Positions 22,421-34,045 of a DNA stretch of 64,000 bases are shown here, one piece after another; position 1 is the stretch's first letter, and every line of letters begins with the position of its first letter. Under the pieces are notes generated by a model, which saw only the letters and a program-made list of their open reading frames with translations, made no database searches and was not told the origin of the DNA. The position numbers were made by a program, and so were the translations under genes. The stretch is from Micropterix aruncella (Eukaryota > Arthropoda > Insecta > Lepidoptera > Micropterigidae): assembly GCA_944548615.1 (NCBI GenBank), contig OX155967.1:5615281-5679280 (forward strand). The letters are read 5' to 3'.

Positions 22421-22725
22421 ACGTTACAGATTCGAGCATTACATTAGTGAGGGAGGAGATCCGGGCATTACAGTGCGCAACCTGTAATGATACAATCTGT
22501 AATCTTTTGATACAACTTGTAACATCAATGCACCACTTGTAACTAGAGTTGAGAAACGCCCATCTTTACTTGTAATCTATGTTACATTACAGGAAAATGC
22601 TTGTGGAAGCACCTTAACTGCAATATTTCGAGATTGAAGTATGACTACAATCTTTTCATCTCTTGCCATGATCGAATAATGCTTGAATGACAAAGTTTCC
22701 ATTTCTCTTCTATGTCATTATTTAT
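22421..22725. other. TGTAA-rich stretch
   Basis: From about 22410 to 22610 TGTAA/TTACA pentamers occur far more often than expected, e.g. CTGTAATGTAACGTTACAG, ACTTGTAAC, CTTGTAATCT. No coding content. Confidence 0.45.
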
Positions 22726-22729
22726 TAAA

Positions 22730-23440
22730 TTTTTATTTATTTTAAACATAACATGCGAAATTCATAAAATGGTCATACCAAGTAATGGTGCGAAGTAAAC
22801 GACGACCCACATTCACTGACCATGCGCAGCGCATGCCCAACTAGGCCGAGTATAGCCTGTATCTGGGCATATGATTTATTTTCAGACTTGGGTGGAGAAG
22901 CATAACTGATGTAGGACACATACACATACACACACATATACATATACACATACACATATATGTTACATTATGTTTTTTATCTTATATCACATTTATGCAG
23001 GTATATTATTTCTAAGAGATGATTTGCAGAAGATCATTCTCTGTCCTTGAACGACCTATATCGTCAAGAAGCCATTTTCTTATTTTTTTATTGAATAAAA
23101 AGGTATTTTATTTTTTTTATGTCGTCATCAAGACGGTTGCATATTTTGGGTGCAATAAAGTTTAATTGCCTTTAGGCAAATGATGAATTAACTCGGGGAA
23201 CGGCATAATTTAAGCCTGCAGATGCTCTTGTAGTTCTGTGTTGCTGGCTTCGTGGTCGTTTATCTAGGGTTCGATGGAAAAACATGAGTGACTGTTTCAC
23301 AAACAGCTGGCGTGTATCTAACACCTTACTTTCTTGGAAAAGCATGTTAGAATCATATCGTGGGGGCCTTATATTGGTTGCCCTAAACAAAAGCTTTTGG
23401 GCTTTCACTAGAGGATCCAAGACAGATTTGCATTCACAAT
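22730..23440 (-). mobile_element. Non-LTR retroelement H, 3' part, copy 1
   Basis: 23172-23420 (minus) encodes an RT C-terminal segment with LDPLVKAQKLL-type, RPPRYDSNMLFQESKVLD and KQSLMFFHRTLDKR strings; lower coordinates continue in broken frames to the 3' region with CGACCTATATCGTCAAGAAG. Closely related to 40135-40800. A CA/TA microsatellite sits at 22905-22965. Confidence 0.75.
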
Positions 23441-24085
23441 ACTGTCCCTCTGCCGGAAAAGTAAAAATATAACTATCTAATAGATCTAATATAAAAGCAG
23501 TATGTATCTCGAGAGTGTTTTTAATCTAGATAATTGAAATCGAATATATAATTTAAAATGTCGACTTTACGACAACTATAAAACATATTATTATCAAAAT
23601 CTCGTTAGGAAAAAATGGAATTGGTCGATATCGCGGCGCTGGCGCGCGCACGTACTTCTTTTCGATTTAGCCAATTAGACCACGCTCTACTTGTTCTGCA
23701 TAAAAATCGTGGTTGGCGACTTGGTTAAATTCTGCCGGACAAGAAAAAAATTAAGTGGGTCTCGATGACAGATTGCGCAACAGCTTTCTTGCCTAATAAA
23801 ATATAACAGAAGCTGGACAGCTCGGCCAAGTGGCGCACTGCAGGGCCATTTCCTTCGTCGAGGATTGGACACGGACCCATGGCGACAGCGCTGATGGTTT
23901 ACGTAACCCTAGCAGCTATGTCAGACAATATGGCAGTATTTCTTTGTCTTGAACGCTAGCGGCGCAAATAGCATCGCAGGACGGCAAATCAGAAAAAGGC
24001 GCAATGCAAAAAATAAAGATTACATTACATCTATTTTTATTTTTATTTGTTTGTTTACATTCGAGTAGAGAAAGAGAGTTATCAG
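23441..24085. other. Unassigned, mixed composition
   Basis: 23620-23900 is moderately GC-rich (TCGCGGCGCTGGCGCGCGCA) without a supported gene. Short open frames on the minus strand at 23687-23872 and 23916-24098 have no recognisable content. Confidence 0.4.
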
Positions 24086-24089
24086 TATG

Positions 24090-24928
24090 ATCGTACAACT
24101 AGGGTTGTCGACTACAGCGGGCGAGTCCGTCACCTCAGGAAGTTTTAACGATTAGTCGTTCATCTCCCTGGAGTGAGCGCAGAAGACTTGAGGACAAAAC
24201 AGTCCACCATCTAGCTACGCCACAAGCCCGTAAGAGGCCAACGCCTTAACCGCGTCTCTCGATTGGTTACAAGTTCGAGGTCGCTTGCGCGGTTCGTTCC
24301 CTTACGAAGCGGGGAAACGGTGTTTACCGAATCTATCGCGGACTACAGCGTCCTTTGCCCAGCTGTTCACCCAGGATCGAATAGCCGATGGTCATTTCAA
24401 GAGCAGTCGCCTTAAGGTCCGCAATCACCCCCGCTCTATAGGAAACAGTACTGCTTCCAGACTCCCCCGACTGTTAGTTCGATTGGCTGTGCATTCTCAC
24501 TAACGGGAGTCTGGAAGCAGTGCTGTTTCCTATAGAGCGGGGGTGGTTGCGGACCTTACGGCGACTGCTCTTGAAACGACCATCGGCTACCCGATCCTGG
24601 GTGAACAGCCGGGCAAAGGATACCGTGGTCCGCGACAGATTCGGTATACACCGTCTCACCGCTTCGTAAGGGAGAGGATCGCGCAAGCGACCTCGTAACC
24701 AATAGAGAGACTGGAGTAATCTGGTCGCAATTGGAAGTCAGGGGTGAGTGTAAGCCCGCTTGGTAACACTCCTGGCTATCTCGCGGTTAAGGCGTTGGCC
24801 TCTTACGGGCTTGATGGTGGACTGTTTTCATCCAAGTATTCTGCGCTCACTTCAGGGAGACAGAACGACTAATCGTTAAAATTTCCTGAGGTGACGGGCT
24901 CGCCCGCTGTAGTTGACAACTCTAGTTG
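24090..24928. mobile_element. Foldback element, ~840-bp inverted repeat
   Basis: Arms of roughly 380-410 bp face each other around ~24483-24500. The ends read CGTACAACTAG, GTTGTC and ACTACAGCGGGCGAG. The left arm runs through CACCTCAGGAAGTTTTAACG and GCCAACGCCTTAACCGCG, then CACCCAGGATCG to CTCTATAGGAAACAGTACTG; the right arm repeats this reversed. The right arm has ~75 bp (TGGTAACACTCCTGGCTATC region) absent from the left. GC content is far above the flanks. No long ORF or transposase is present. Confidence 0.85.
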
Positions 24929-24934
24929 TACGCC

Positions 24935-25450
24935 TAAAAGGCAGGCTGTGCGATACTGAATAATCGTAAAACTTCATGTTACTACATTACAACTGCAATA
25001 AAATAAATTGATTTGAATTGAAAATTGATATACGTAATAATTATGTATTCTCAAGGCTAAGGAATTCGTGTCTATTTGTCTTAAAATGCTCCTTTAGTGC
25101 TTTTACTTCATTTGAAAACATCGTTATTTATGAAATATTTATAAGTCGCTGTTTAGAATGCTATTGTTATTGTAATTGTACATACATGGTGGGACAAAAG
25201 CTAAGGCGGTGAAAGAGATCTAGTGCTGACAATGGTCGGAAGAAATGCGGCGTGGCGTACGGTACTACGGCATATACGCACTATGGCTGAGTAAAATAAA
25301 AACAGAAAGTGTATGTTCATTTCGGCAAACGTCCTCGCAATTACTGGCTGTATTACACTTTACATTGGCGGGATTTGTGCCACGTCACGAAGGGCTAGAA
25401 TTTAATTTTATGTGTTCAGAAGAGGAGCTAATGAAGGGGAGCTAATGGCC
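24935..25450. other. No gene seen
   Basis: Unassigned sequence; short open frames at 25018 and 25245 on the plus strand lack recognisable content. Confidence 0.4.
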
Positions 25451-25454
25451 CATG

Positions 25455-25750
25455 TTCAAGCACGTATCTAGACCTCAATTTCAGGGGGGGGGGGGCATTC
25501 ATTGATTTCGAGGGGGGGGGGGCATTCGTTGAAAAAACAATTCGTACAATAAAACGAAAATACACCAGATTTCCGTGGGTTAAATCCCAACTATCCCCCC
25601 TTCGGAATACGTGCCTGATACTAGATACTTAAGTCGCAGATTCTCCTTGATTCTCAATTTTTTCTCGTCTTTAATTTTACTCAAAAAAAATCGGCCGCGT
25701 CCCCTGTGTCGTCCCCCCCCCCCCCTCCCCCTCCTGGATACGTCCTTGCC
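25455..25750. repeat. Poly-G/poly-C inverted element
   Basis: Two ~12-13-nt G runs, each followed by GCATTC, at 25485-25530 face a ~14-nt C run at 25717-25731. Flanks ACGTATCTAGA and TCCTGGATACGT are inverted, suggesting a small TIR element whose ends include homopolymer tracts. Confidence 0.5.
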
Positions 25751-25769
25751 CTTGTTGGACTTGTCCAAG

Positions 25770-26735
25770 GAGAACCATTTGTTCAGGGTCGGTCACACTC
25801 ATAGGTCAACACCCATCCGGCGGCCTCCACGTATGAAGTGCGAGCACTGGTAGGACTCTAGCCTGAGGGCCAGTTCCCCCAGGAGTCACTCTTCTGGCGC
25901 TCCTGTACGCTTTGCGCACCGTGCGGAGTCAGCCAATCGATTGTGCATTCTGACTGACTGTCGGGGGATTTCGTGGTGAATGGTTTCGTGCAGCTTGGAC
26001 CACAAGATCCATTTTGTTCTCGGATCGGCTTAACTCACGATTCAGCTCCTATTCAGAAGCCTCCTTAAGTGGAAGGCTACCCCGGGTAAGACTCCCGTGT
26101 CTCATGTCCTCAGAGCTGGTGAACCGATTTCTCCCGGCGGGATTGCATCCCGGCGCCACTGGACGGTTTGCGCACCGGTCGGCGAAGCCAATCGGCTGTG
26201 CATTCTGACTAATTGCTGAAGGGGTCTGGAGACTATGGAAATATACTGTTTCCTACGCAACGGGGGTGGATGTTGACCTGTTGTCATGCCACTCTTGAAA
26301 TTACCTTGGGCCACTCGACCCCGTGTGGCACTACGGGCAAAAACGCCCAGGTCTGCGATAAATTCAAACTGAATTACCGCTGTAATACAACAGGTAGAGG
26401 TTGAGTAAGCGACTTCGGACTCGTAACCAGTCGGGAGGACGGAGGTATCCTGAAGGTTAATTACAGACGGGGATATCCTGCCAAAATGGGTAGTTAGGGG
26501 GTGAGGTTGCCCGCTGGGCTCCTTTACTGGTGCCTCGCCGTAAGGCGTCGGTCTCTAACGGGTTGCTGGTGAGCTAGACAGTAGAGCTGGAGCTGAGCTA
26601 GACAGTAGAGCTGGTGGTGTCTTGTCCCCAAGTCTTCTATTCTCATCCGACGGCTGATAGAACGATCTATATCGTTATACCAGCCTGAAGTGACGGGTTC
26701 GCCCGTTGTAATCGACACCGCCCTACTGCACAAAC
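25770..26735 (+). mobile_element. Foldback-family copy, right half
   Basis: Order: central module (25770-25970, CAACACCCATCCGGCGGCCT, GCGCACCGTGCGG, AGCCAATCGATTGTGCATTC), a second central variant (25980-26215, TTTTGTTCTCGGATCGGCTT), a diverged arm (26216-26540) and a diverged terminal module ending GACGGGTTCGCCCGTTGTAA at 26697-26716. There is a tandem GAGCTAGACAGTAGAGCTGG duplication at 26570-26615. No ORF of note. Confidence 0.7.
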
Positions 26736-27005
26736 AAATTTTCGAGGATTGAAACATGCCGTCGTGAGTTTGATTCCTATGGTTGGCCTTTAAGGGTTAA
26801 TCAATGTTTGAAACTGATATTGATTTTGAAATATTTTTTTATTGTTTATGATTATTGTCCTTTTACGCAGACCATTATTGAGCATTTATTTTTATTTTGC
26901 CTGACTTAATTGGTTATTTTAAATATTATTTTTACTGATTTGAAAAAAAATAATTATTTGTTACATTTATATTTTGATTATTGAGTTTTAAACAATTAGG
27001 ATTGG
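26736..27005. other. No gene seen
   Basis: AT-rich spacer between two foldback-family copies. Confidence 0.4.
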
Positions 27006-27007
27006 GA

Positions 27008-27430
27008 GATCTAGAGTTGTCAACTACAGCGGGCGAGCCCGTCACCTCAGGAAGTTTTAACGATTAGTCGTTCTGTCTCCCTGAAGTGAGCGCAGAAGAC
27101 TTGAACAAAAATATTCCACCATCAAGCTCCGCCACACGCCCGTAAGAGGCCAACGCCTTAACCGCGAGATAACCAGGTGTGTTACCCAGCGGGCTTTCAC
27201 TCACGCCCTTTCTTCCAATTGCGACCTGATTACTCCAGTCTCTCGATTGATTCCGAGTTCGCGGTCGCTTGCGCGGACCGCGCATTTACGAAGCGGTGAA
27301 ACGGTGTGTACCAAATCTATCGCGGACCACGGCATCCTTTACCCGGCTGTTCACCCAGGATCAGGTAGCCGATGGTCGTTTCAAGAGCAGTCGCCGTAAG
27401 GTCAGCGACCACCCCCGCTCTATAGGTGGG
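27008..27430 (+). mobile_element. Foldback-family copy, left half
   Basis: It begins CTAGAGTTGTCAACTACAGC and continues colinearly with the left arm of the 24.1-kb element through GCCAACGCCTTAACCGCGAG, the extra segment CAGGTGTGTTACCCAGCGGG and CACCCAGGATCAGG, to CCCCCGCTCTATAGG. It stops at 27430 next to a MITE; the second half is missing. Confidence 0.8.
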
Positions 27431-27435
27431 ACATA

Positions 27436-27979
27436 GGGTAGGTGGGGGAAAGCCCCGCACTGGGCAAATCCACGCACGGGGGTTTTCAAAGGAATTTTTG
27501 TAATTATTTTCATAGCCGCCAGGTGGCTGACCCGTCTTAACAACTTCCAGTTCCACAGCAATCCTCAAGAAGTTCGGTCGCACGTGAGCCTAAAAAATGC
27601 GGTAAGACTGTTTTTTCGTGTTTTTATGTAATATTTCTTGTTCTTGTAATATGTCCAAGCTGAGTTTTTCCAAAACGGTTTAAGCTATTTTCGCAATTGA
27701 ACTTACAGTGATGAACTGCCTGGTTCAGCTTCACATTTGAGTGTCAAGTTTTTCGATATCACTTGCTTACATAGTTGGAGATAGTTGCATTTAAAAAAAA
27801 ACATAATTTTAGATTTCTCTGCAACTGATGTTTGAACATGCCTGATATTTTCAGGGGTTATAGGTAAGATCCTAAATATAAAATCTAAAACTCCAATATA
27901 AAACTAAAAGATAATCTATCTCTAATTCTCCACAATTTTCAAAAAACCGAAAATTGCGGGGCTTTATCCCCACCTACCC
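27436..27979. mobile_element. 544-bp MITE, TA duplication
   Basis: Inverted ends GGGTAGGTGGGG..AAAGCCCCGCA are flanked by TA on both sides (27434-27435, 27980-27981), as in Tc1/mariner-type elements. The inside has AT-rich DNA and no intact ORF; the open frames over 27317-27583 on the minus strand look incidental. Confidence 0.8.
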
Positions 27980-28305
27980 TAATATCCAACTGCGTTTGCA
28001 ATTTTGGATGAATAAAAGACTATTGACTATATGACATGCCATCTACACGTTGCGTTTCGTGGTAGAATCCCAGCTGCCGAAACGTAGTACGGCATTGAGC
28101 AATCTAATGCCCTTTAAAATAATAAATCTTGCTATTTGTTATCGTATAATATATCGGCGTCATACAAACATGGCCCAGGCTATAGTCGTGGTCTCGCGAA
28201 ATTAAATATTCCCCAGCGACGACAAGCAAGAGAGTATAACGAAATTTCACTTTCCATTTTTGGCGCGCGACGACCGCGACGTGACGGGGTTCCCTGTTCA
28301 CGTGG
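27980..28305. other. No gene seen
   Basis: Includes TACACGTTGCGTTTCGTGGT and an AT-rich part; if the exon-like segment next to it is real, this would be intron or flank on the minus strand. Confidence 0.35.
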
Positions 28306-28311
28306 ACACTT

Positions 28312-28454
28312 ACCTCCACTTCGCCAGCTTCCAGCAGACGACTCACCATGGTAGCATGGCCACGCTTCGTGACACCGAAACTCATCGGGGATGAGTAATA
28401 TCGTAGCGTCCATAGTAGCGTCGGACTGGCCACATACACCCGTCGATGCGGTCA
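28312..28454 (-). other. Exon-like segment, ankyrin-repeat-like, weak
   Basis: The minus-strand frame ends TKRGHATMVSRLLEAGEVE and is followed at 28306-28311 by GTAAGT after GGAG, a consensus 5' splice donor. The string resembles the helix pair of an ankyrin repeat (xxxRGHxxMVxxLLEAGA). No acceptor or neighbouring exon is identified, and the upstream half of the frame is not convincing. It may be a relic or chance. Confidence 0.25.
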
Positions 28455-28554
28455 TTTACAGTCGATACTTAAAGTGATCCCTCGTCTCAAGTGTGTCCTA
28501 AATTGGCCGAATTCTATTCAGAAACAATACTTAAGTTCGTTAAGAATACCTGCC

Positions 28555-28770
28555 GATCATGTACACAGAACTCGGCTACGTAAAAAGGGGTATTTGAAAT
28601 ATAACAAGCAAAACAATTATTATGGCGATAAAACTCTTGAATTCAATGTTCCAAAATAATCAATCACTTTTCTATAAAATTAGACAACTCAATCAACAAA
28701 TACTTACTAAAGAAAACATTGAAACTTATACTACTAAGCAACCTAAATAATGACTTACCCAGGCGAGATA
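28555..28770 (+). mobile_element. Probable non-LTR RT C-terminal fragment
   Basis: The plus-strand frame reads TRLRKKGYLKYNK then GDKTLEFNVPK and, after a stop or frameshift, IINHFSIKLDNS, in the layout of non-LTR RT C-terminal tails (basic stretch, NVPK, then a ...LPxxL-like string). Similarity is by eye and modest. Confidence 0.4.
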
Positions 28771-28929
28771 ATTAAAATAATTAAAATATTAAATAATATA
28801 AATACTATAACGGAGAAATTAAAAACTCTATTAGTATAAATTAGCATAAATATGTAAAAGCATTAGCATAACTATAACAAGTAAAAATTATATTAGGCTA
28901 AATTAGCATTAACATCACTATGTAGAATA

Positions 28930-29250
28930 ATTAGGGTGAACCAAGCTAGTTAAGATAGGTTAGGTTATGTTAGGGCATTAGTATAGACATCTAGTGTAAA
29001 TCATTTTATGAATGTAATCATTTATTATTGTAATTGTAAACAAAGTAAGTACACATATTTAGTGTATACCAAGATAATTAGTATAGGTTAGGTTAGGAAG
29101 TAGGTATATTAATTTAGTGGAAAATCATTTATTTACTGTAAATATTTATAAGTATATATTCAGCTAGTTATTATAGGAAATATAGGTTAGTTTAGGTTAG
29201 GTTAAGAAGTCAATACATCTAATTAACGGAAAAAGTTATATTACTTTATA
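28930..29250 (+). repeat. Three degenerate units with TTAGG-like motifs
   Basis: At 28960-28975, 29083-29098 and 29183-29207 the sequence reads ATAGGTTAGGTTA, ATAGGTTAGGTTAGG and TTAGGTTAGGTTA, each about 110 bp apart and followed by related AT-rich text. TTAGG is the insect telomere unit; these are short and interstitial. Confidence 0.55.
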
Positions 29251-29303
29251 TAAGTATAATAGATATTAGATAATATAAATCAGATATGAACAAATTATTG
29301 TTA

Positions 29304-29353
29304 GTTACCCACTGAAAGGGCACTATAGCCTTAGTGCCCTTTCAGTGGGTAAC
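29304..29353. repeat. 50-nt perfect stem-loop
   Basis: Two perfect 22-nt arms (GTTACCCACTGAAAGGGCAC..) separated by a 6-nt loop TAGCCT. No promoter or gene is adjacent. Confidence 0.9.
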
Positions 29354-30430
29354 AACGGAGACAAGGGAATACGTCCCACCGTTGGCAGTGGCCATCACGA
29401 ATGACGATTTCGGCTTCGCGCGTCGTCTAATATAGTCGACTTGGCTTTTCAATTATAATATAATAAATTATCAAATTAATAGTTTTTTATAAAGTAAAAA
29501 TTATATTACAATAATAAAATAACTTAAGATCACTGTGTTATTTTTTATATTACTCAAAAGTATGTTTAATAAATAGAAAAAAATAATCTTTGGCCATAAC
29601 ATTTCTGGAAATTACGTAATTTCAAACATTTTTTTCTTATATTTTTTGTATGGACTTTCCAAAAACTGTCTTGGTACTATGCAAATAGACCATACGCTGG
29701 TGTAAATGGTATTTTTTAATATTGAGAATCATCTCTAGGTTTTTCAAAAACTGAAGTAAAATCTCGCTCGTTTTTTCTTTTGAAAAACAGTAGCAGAATA
29801 AATATAATTTACAATTAATATGGAAATAATTTATTAATTTCGTTTCGGCGAAATGATAGCTTAAGGACCGGGTTTTTAAAATCCGGCATAATTATATAAT
29901 TTTTTTTTTCGTGTTCTCACAACCAGGCCACAAAAGTATGCTTCATATAGCTTTTGGTCGCCACGGCCGCCACGAGCCTGGTTTAGACGGCCAAAAAAAA
30001 TGGTTTCATGTTTTTTTTTGGAACTTCGAGTTGAAATTTATTCATGGATCTTTTACCTCTGGAATAGCTGATAGTCTCAGACTACTCTAAGTGTAAAAAA
30101 CTTACAATTTTACTTTGAAGAAAACATTAAACGCGGTTTTTTTTTCAAAACCATATTATTCAATTTTGCGCCGGTAATAAATAAAAACGAATGGACGGAT
30201 TGAGTTGTTCCAAAAAAAAGAGAGATTTAAATTCTCTTACATATGAACTAAAAAACGTATCCGCGCCAGGTTAGGACACGTCTCTCTTAAAAATATGCGG
30301 CCTGTCTTGTTGTTCGTCTCTTGTAGGTTCTGGTGTTTGTTGGGGGTTGACATCGTCATCCTGCAACGTTCCCCAGTCGTGTGTTGAATTCGCTGTGTCA
30401 CCCCTAGCGGACGAGATTGGCTTGGCATCT
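29354..30430. other. Unassigned
   Basis: 29354-29440 is GC-richer (CGTCCCACCGTTGGCAGTGG). 29900-30000 contains GGTCGCCACGGCCGCCACGA. 30240-30435 is open on the minus strand for 63 codons without recognisable content. No gene is supported. Confidence 0.35.
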
Positions 30431-30435
30431 TGCCA

Positions 30436-31243
30436 GGCCCGTATTCTGTTTCTCGCAGGTGCCTTAATTGGGGTCTAAAACGGCGCTAAAACGACGCTTA
30501 ATTTTTAAGTGACGTTTTGGTATTCCCTTTCCTATCCTATTTATAATGTCAAACAACCGCGATAGTCTTCGATTTCATATCCCTTTCATGGGTCCTAACT
30601 CGCGCGTGCTTATGTAGAGATCATCAGGTGCGCACCGTCGAGACCCTTTTTGGTATTCCGTTTCTACAACTGTCATGGCGGATGGGTCTTGTTCGGGGTC
30701 TTATCTAAGAACGGTCTAAAATCGATCAGTCTTCGTCTGACAGCCGTGTAACTTGTTTTTGCTTGTGATTACGAAAACTGTTCGCATTGCAATTTTCAAA
30801 GATGTTTACTCAGCATTAGCTTTTAAATCGAAAAAGGGAAGATGAGCGCAGATTATCGTAAGTAATCGTCTATTCATATCTATATCTTGCCCTGAAAATC
30901 CTGTGTATTTTTTTGTAAGTTATGATAAATCGCCCTGTGTATTCTTGTTTAGGCACATTCTCTTTATTATTGTTTGCCATTTAATTTCAAAACAAACGAA
31001 AACGCGAATCGATACACAAATACGAAACGGAGCGGCGGCGAGCGATCGGGCGACTGACCGGGCGGCGAGCCGTCAAAATTAAGACCCCGCTTTAAAATAG
31101 CCATAGACAAAACGAAAATTTTAAGATTTAAGACCGGTTCTTAATTTTGATGAAACGGAATACCAACAAAATAACGAAGGCGCTTAAGTTCTTAATTTTT
31201 AGCACTAGCTTAGTTTAAGCCCGCGAGAAACGGAATACGGGCC
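30436..31243. mobile_element. 808-bp element with ~95-bp TIRs
   Basis: Ends GGCCCGTATTCYGTTTCTCG are inverted and the homology continues imperfectly for ~95 bp (TTTTGGTATTCC near each inner edge). A possible 3-bp CAG duplication flanks it. A piece of the Penelope-type terminal sequence (ATTTATAATGTCAAACAACC) lies inside at 30538-30580. GC-rich CGGAGCGGCGGCGAGCGATC at 31026-31045; no ORF. Confidence 0.75.
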
Positions 31244-31439
31244 AGTGCCCTTTGTCCCGGTGGTAGAAGGATTGGCCGGTGAGTTTTGATTCACCGTTTC
31301 CAGGGATGGCCGATTGTTCATGGTCACAGACCAGATAGTCGAAAATGTGAACAATCTTCGGGGAGGCTCCTTCTGTTTCCCATTTAGTATTATATTACGA
31401 TTTTATTAAAGAAAATTGACAATAAATGCTAAAAAATCT

Positions 31440-32590
<1,151 letters not shown>

Positions 32591-32599
32591 ATATGAGAC

Positions 32600-33230
32600 G
32601 TTAGCAAAAAACTGATTCTTGAGGAGATAGAGTAATGAATAAAAGTCACCTAACTAGGCCAGGGCCTGTTCTAAGGCAGACTTTATAAAATATTGTTTAG
32701 ATGTATCTAATCAAATTACTAAATAATTATTATATTTAAAAAAATATAATAATATTAAAACAATTAAAATTTGTAGAAATTCTATTATTACTACCTTTCT
32801 AAGAAGTAACCGGTTCTTCCCTTTCTCTCCTGTTTCTCTCCCAATTTCCTCTCCTCGGGCATTATTAGTTTTAAATTCTTCCACTTGTCTGTATATTATG
32901 TAATAATCTTTATTTTCACAACGCGCGCATGTACCACTGTGTTTAGGTTAGTTGTAAGACATTGCCATGTGGCAATAAGCTTGCATTTTTGTATACGAAT
33001 TAAATTCAAATAAAGAGTTTATTAATATTATTATTATTAAAATACACATATAAAAATTAATATCTTATTTTTTTGTTTCAGGCAAAATTACGCTCACTAT
33101 TACCGGCATTTCTGAAATTCAATATCTCAACATTATTTTTTTTTACTAATGCAAAAAATATTTTTATTTTTCAAATGGTTATCAAACGGATATAAATGAT
33201 TCATGAATATATTTCAATGTACTGTCATGA
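32600..33230. other. Retroelement 3' remnants and AT-rich DNA
   Basis: 32600-32700 (AGCAAAAAACTGATTCTTGA, CACCTAACTAGGCC) resembles 9130-9240. 32930-33020 holds GGCAATAAGCTTGC and a CAAATAAAG-type tail. No gene. Confidence 0.45.
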
Positions 33231-33235
33231 ATAGA

Positions 33236-33380
33236 TTCAATGTACAGGGTAGACTAAGGTACTGTTATTGACAGGACTTTGGTCTACCCTGGACAACGGC
33301 GGTTGCAACGTCGCCGAAACATCGGTTGACTGAGTAACAGCTTCACTGAGTAGTTTCGTTTTATCCTATTTATGATGTAG
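33236..33380 (+). repeat. Penelope-associated terminal repeat
   Basis: GGTCTACCCTGGACAACGGC, GGTTGCAACGTCGCCGAAAC and a TTATCCTATTTATGATGT end match the 3' terminus of the element at 37828-38397. A partial inverted arm (CAGGGTAGACTAAGG) precedes it. Confidence 0.65.
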
Positions 33381-33394
33381 CTTCAATTTGATTT

Positions 33395-34040
33395 TTACAT
33401 TTCACTGACTACTTTGTATATTACGATGATAAACTTTTAGTACCTACTTATCTGTTCGAATTATTGACTATTTTAAGTATTACGCTTCTATTTTGATTAT
33501 TTAACTTTTTGCGGACCATTTTGTTTATTATAATTAATGTTTTTTAGTAGGTAGGTACCCATTCTAATTTTATTATTTATATTATTTTATTTTATTTCTG
33601 GAAACATACAGCGCATATAATTGACATACGTGTGCATAAAGATAATGTAGAAAAAAAAGAAAAACATTACGCCGATAATCGTTTCCTACGAAAGTAACAG
33701 ATTTCCGCATATTACACATTTGGATTTCAGCATATTACACTTAAAAATTAATTGTAAAATAAACTAAGTTCATATTAAATATAAAATGAATATAGAGAAA
33801 CCAATGGGAGAGGTAGGAAGTTGGAAGTGATTAGGAAGAAGGAGTTAGACAATGGTATGTGTATATGTATATAGATATAAATAAAGATATAGATAGTTCG
33901 TATAGTGGATATATAGATACAGATATTTATAGATATATAATAAATATTTATAGATATTTATAAATATTTGTAGTAGCTACTGATATGTTGCATGAAAAGT
34001 ATATAACTAAGTACGATAGGTATTAACAAGCTCGTTAGGT
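33395..34040 (+). repeat. Retroelement D remnant, then AT-rich DNA
   Basis: 33395-33545 matches 1480-1610 (ATTACGATGA, GCTTCTATTTTGATTATTTA), part of a non-LTR 3' region. 33845-34000 is GATA/TATA-rich simple sequence. No gene. Confidence 0.55.
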
Positions 34041-34045
34041 GCAAT

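Noticed and set aside
28930..29250. True telomeric array
   Set aside because: Only two or three TTAGG units per site, interrupted by AT-rich sequence; not a telomere tract.
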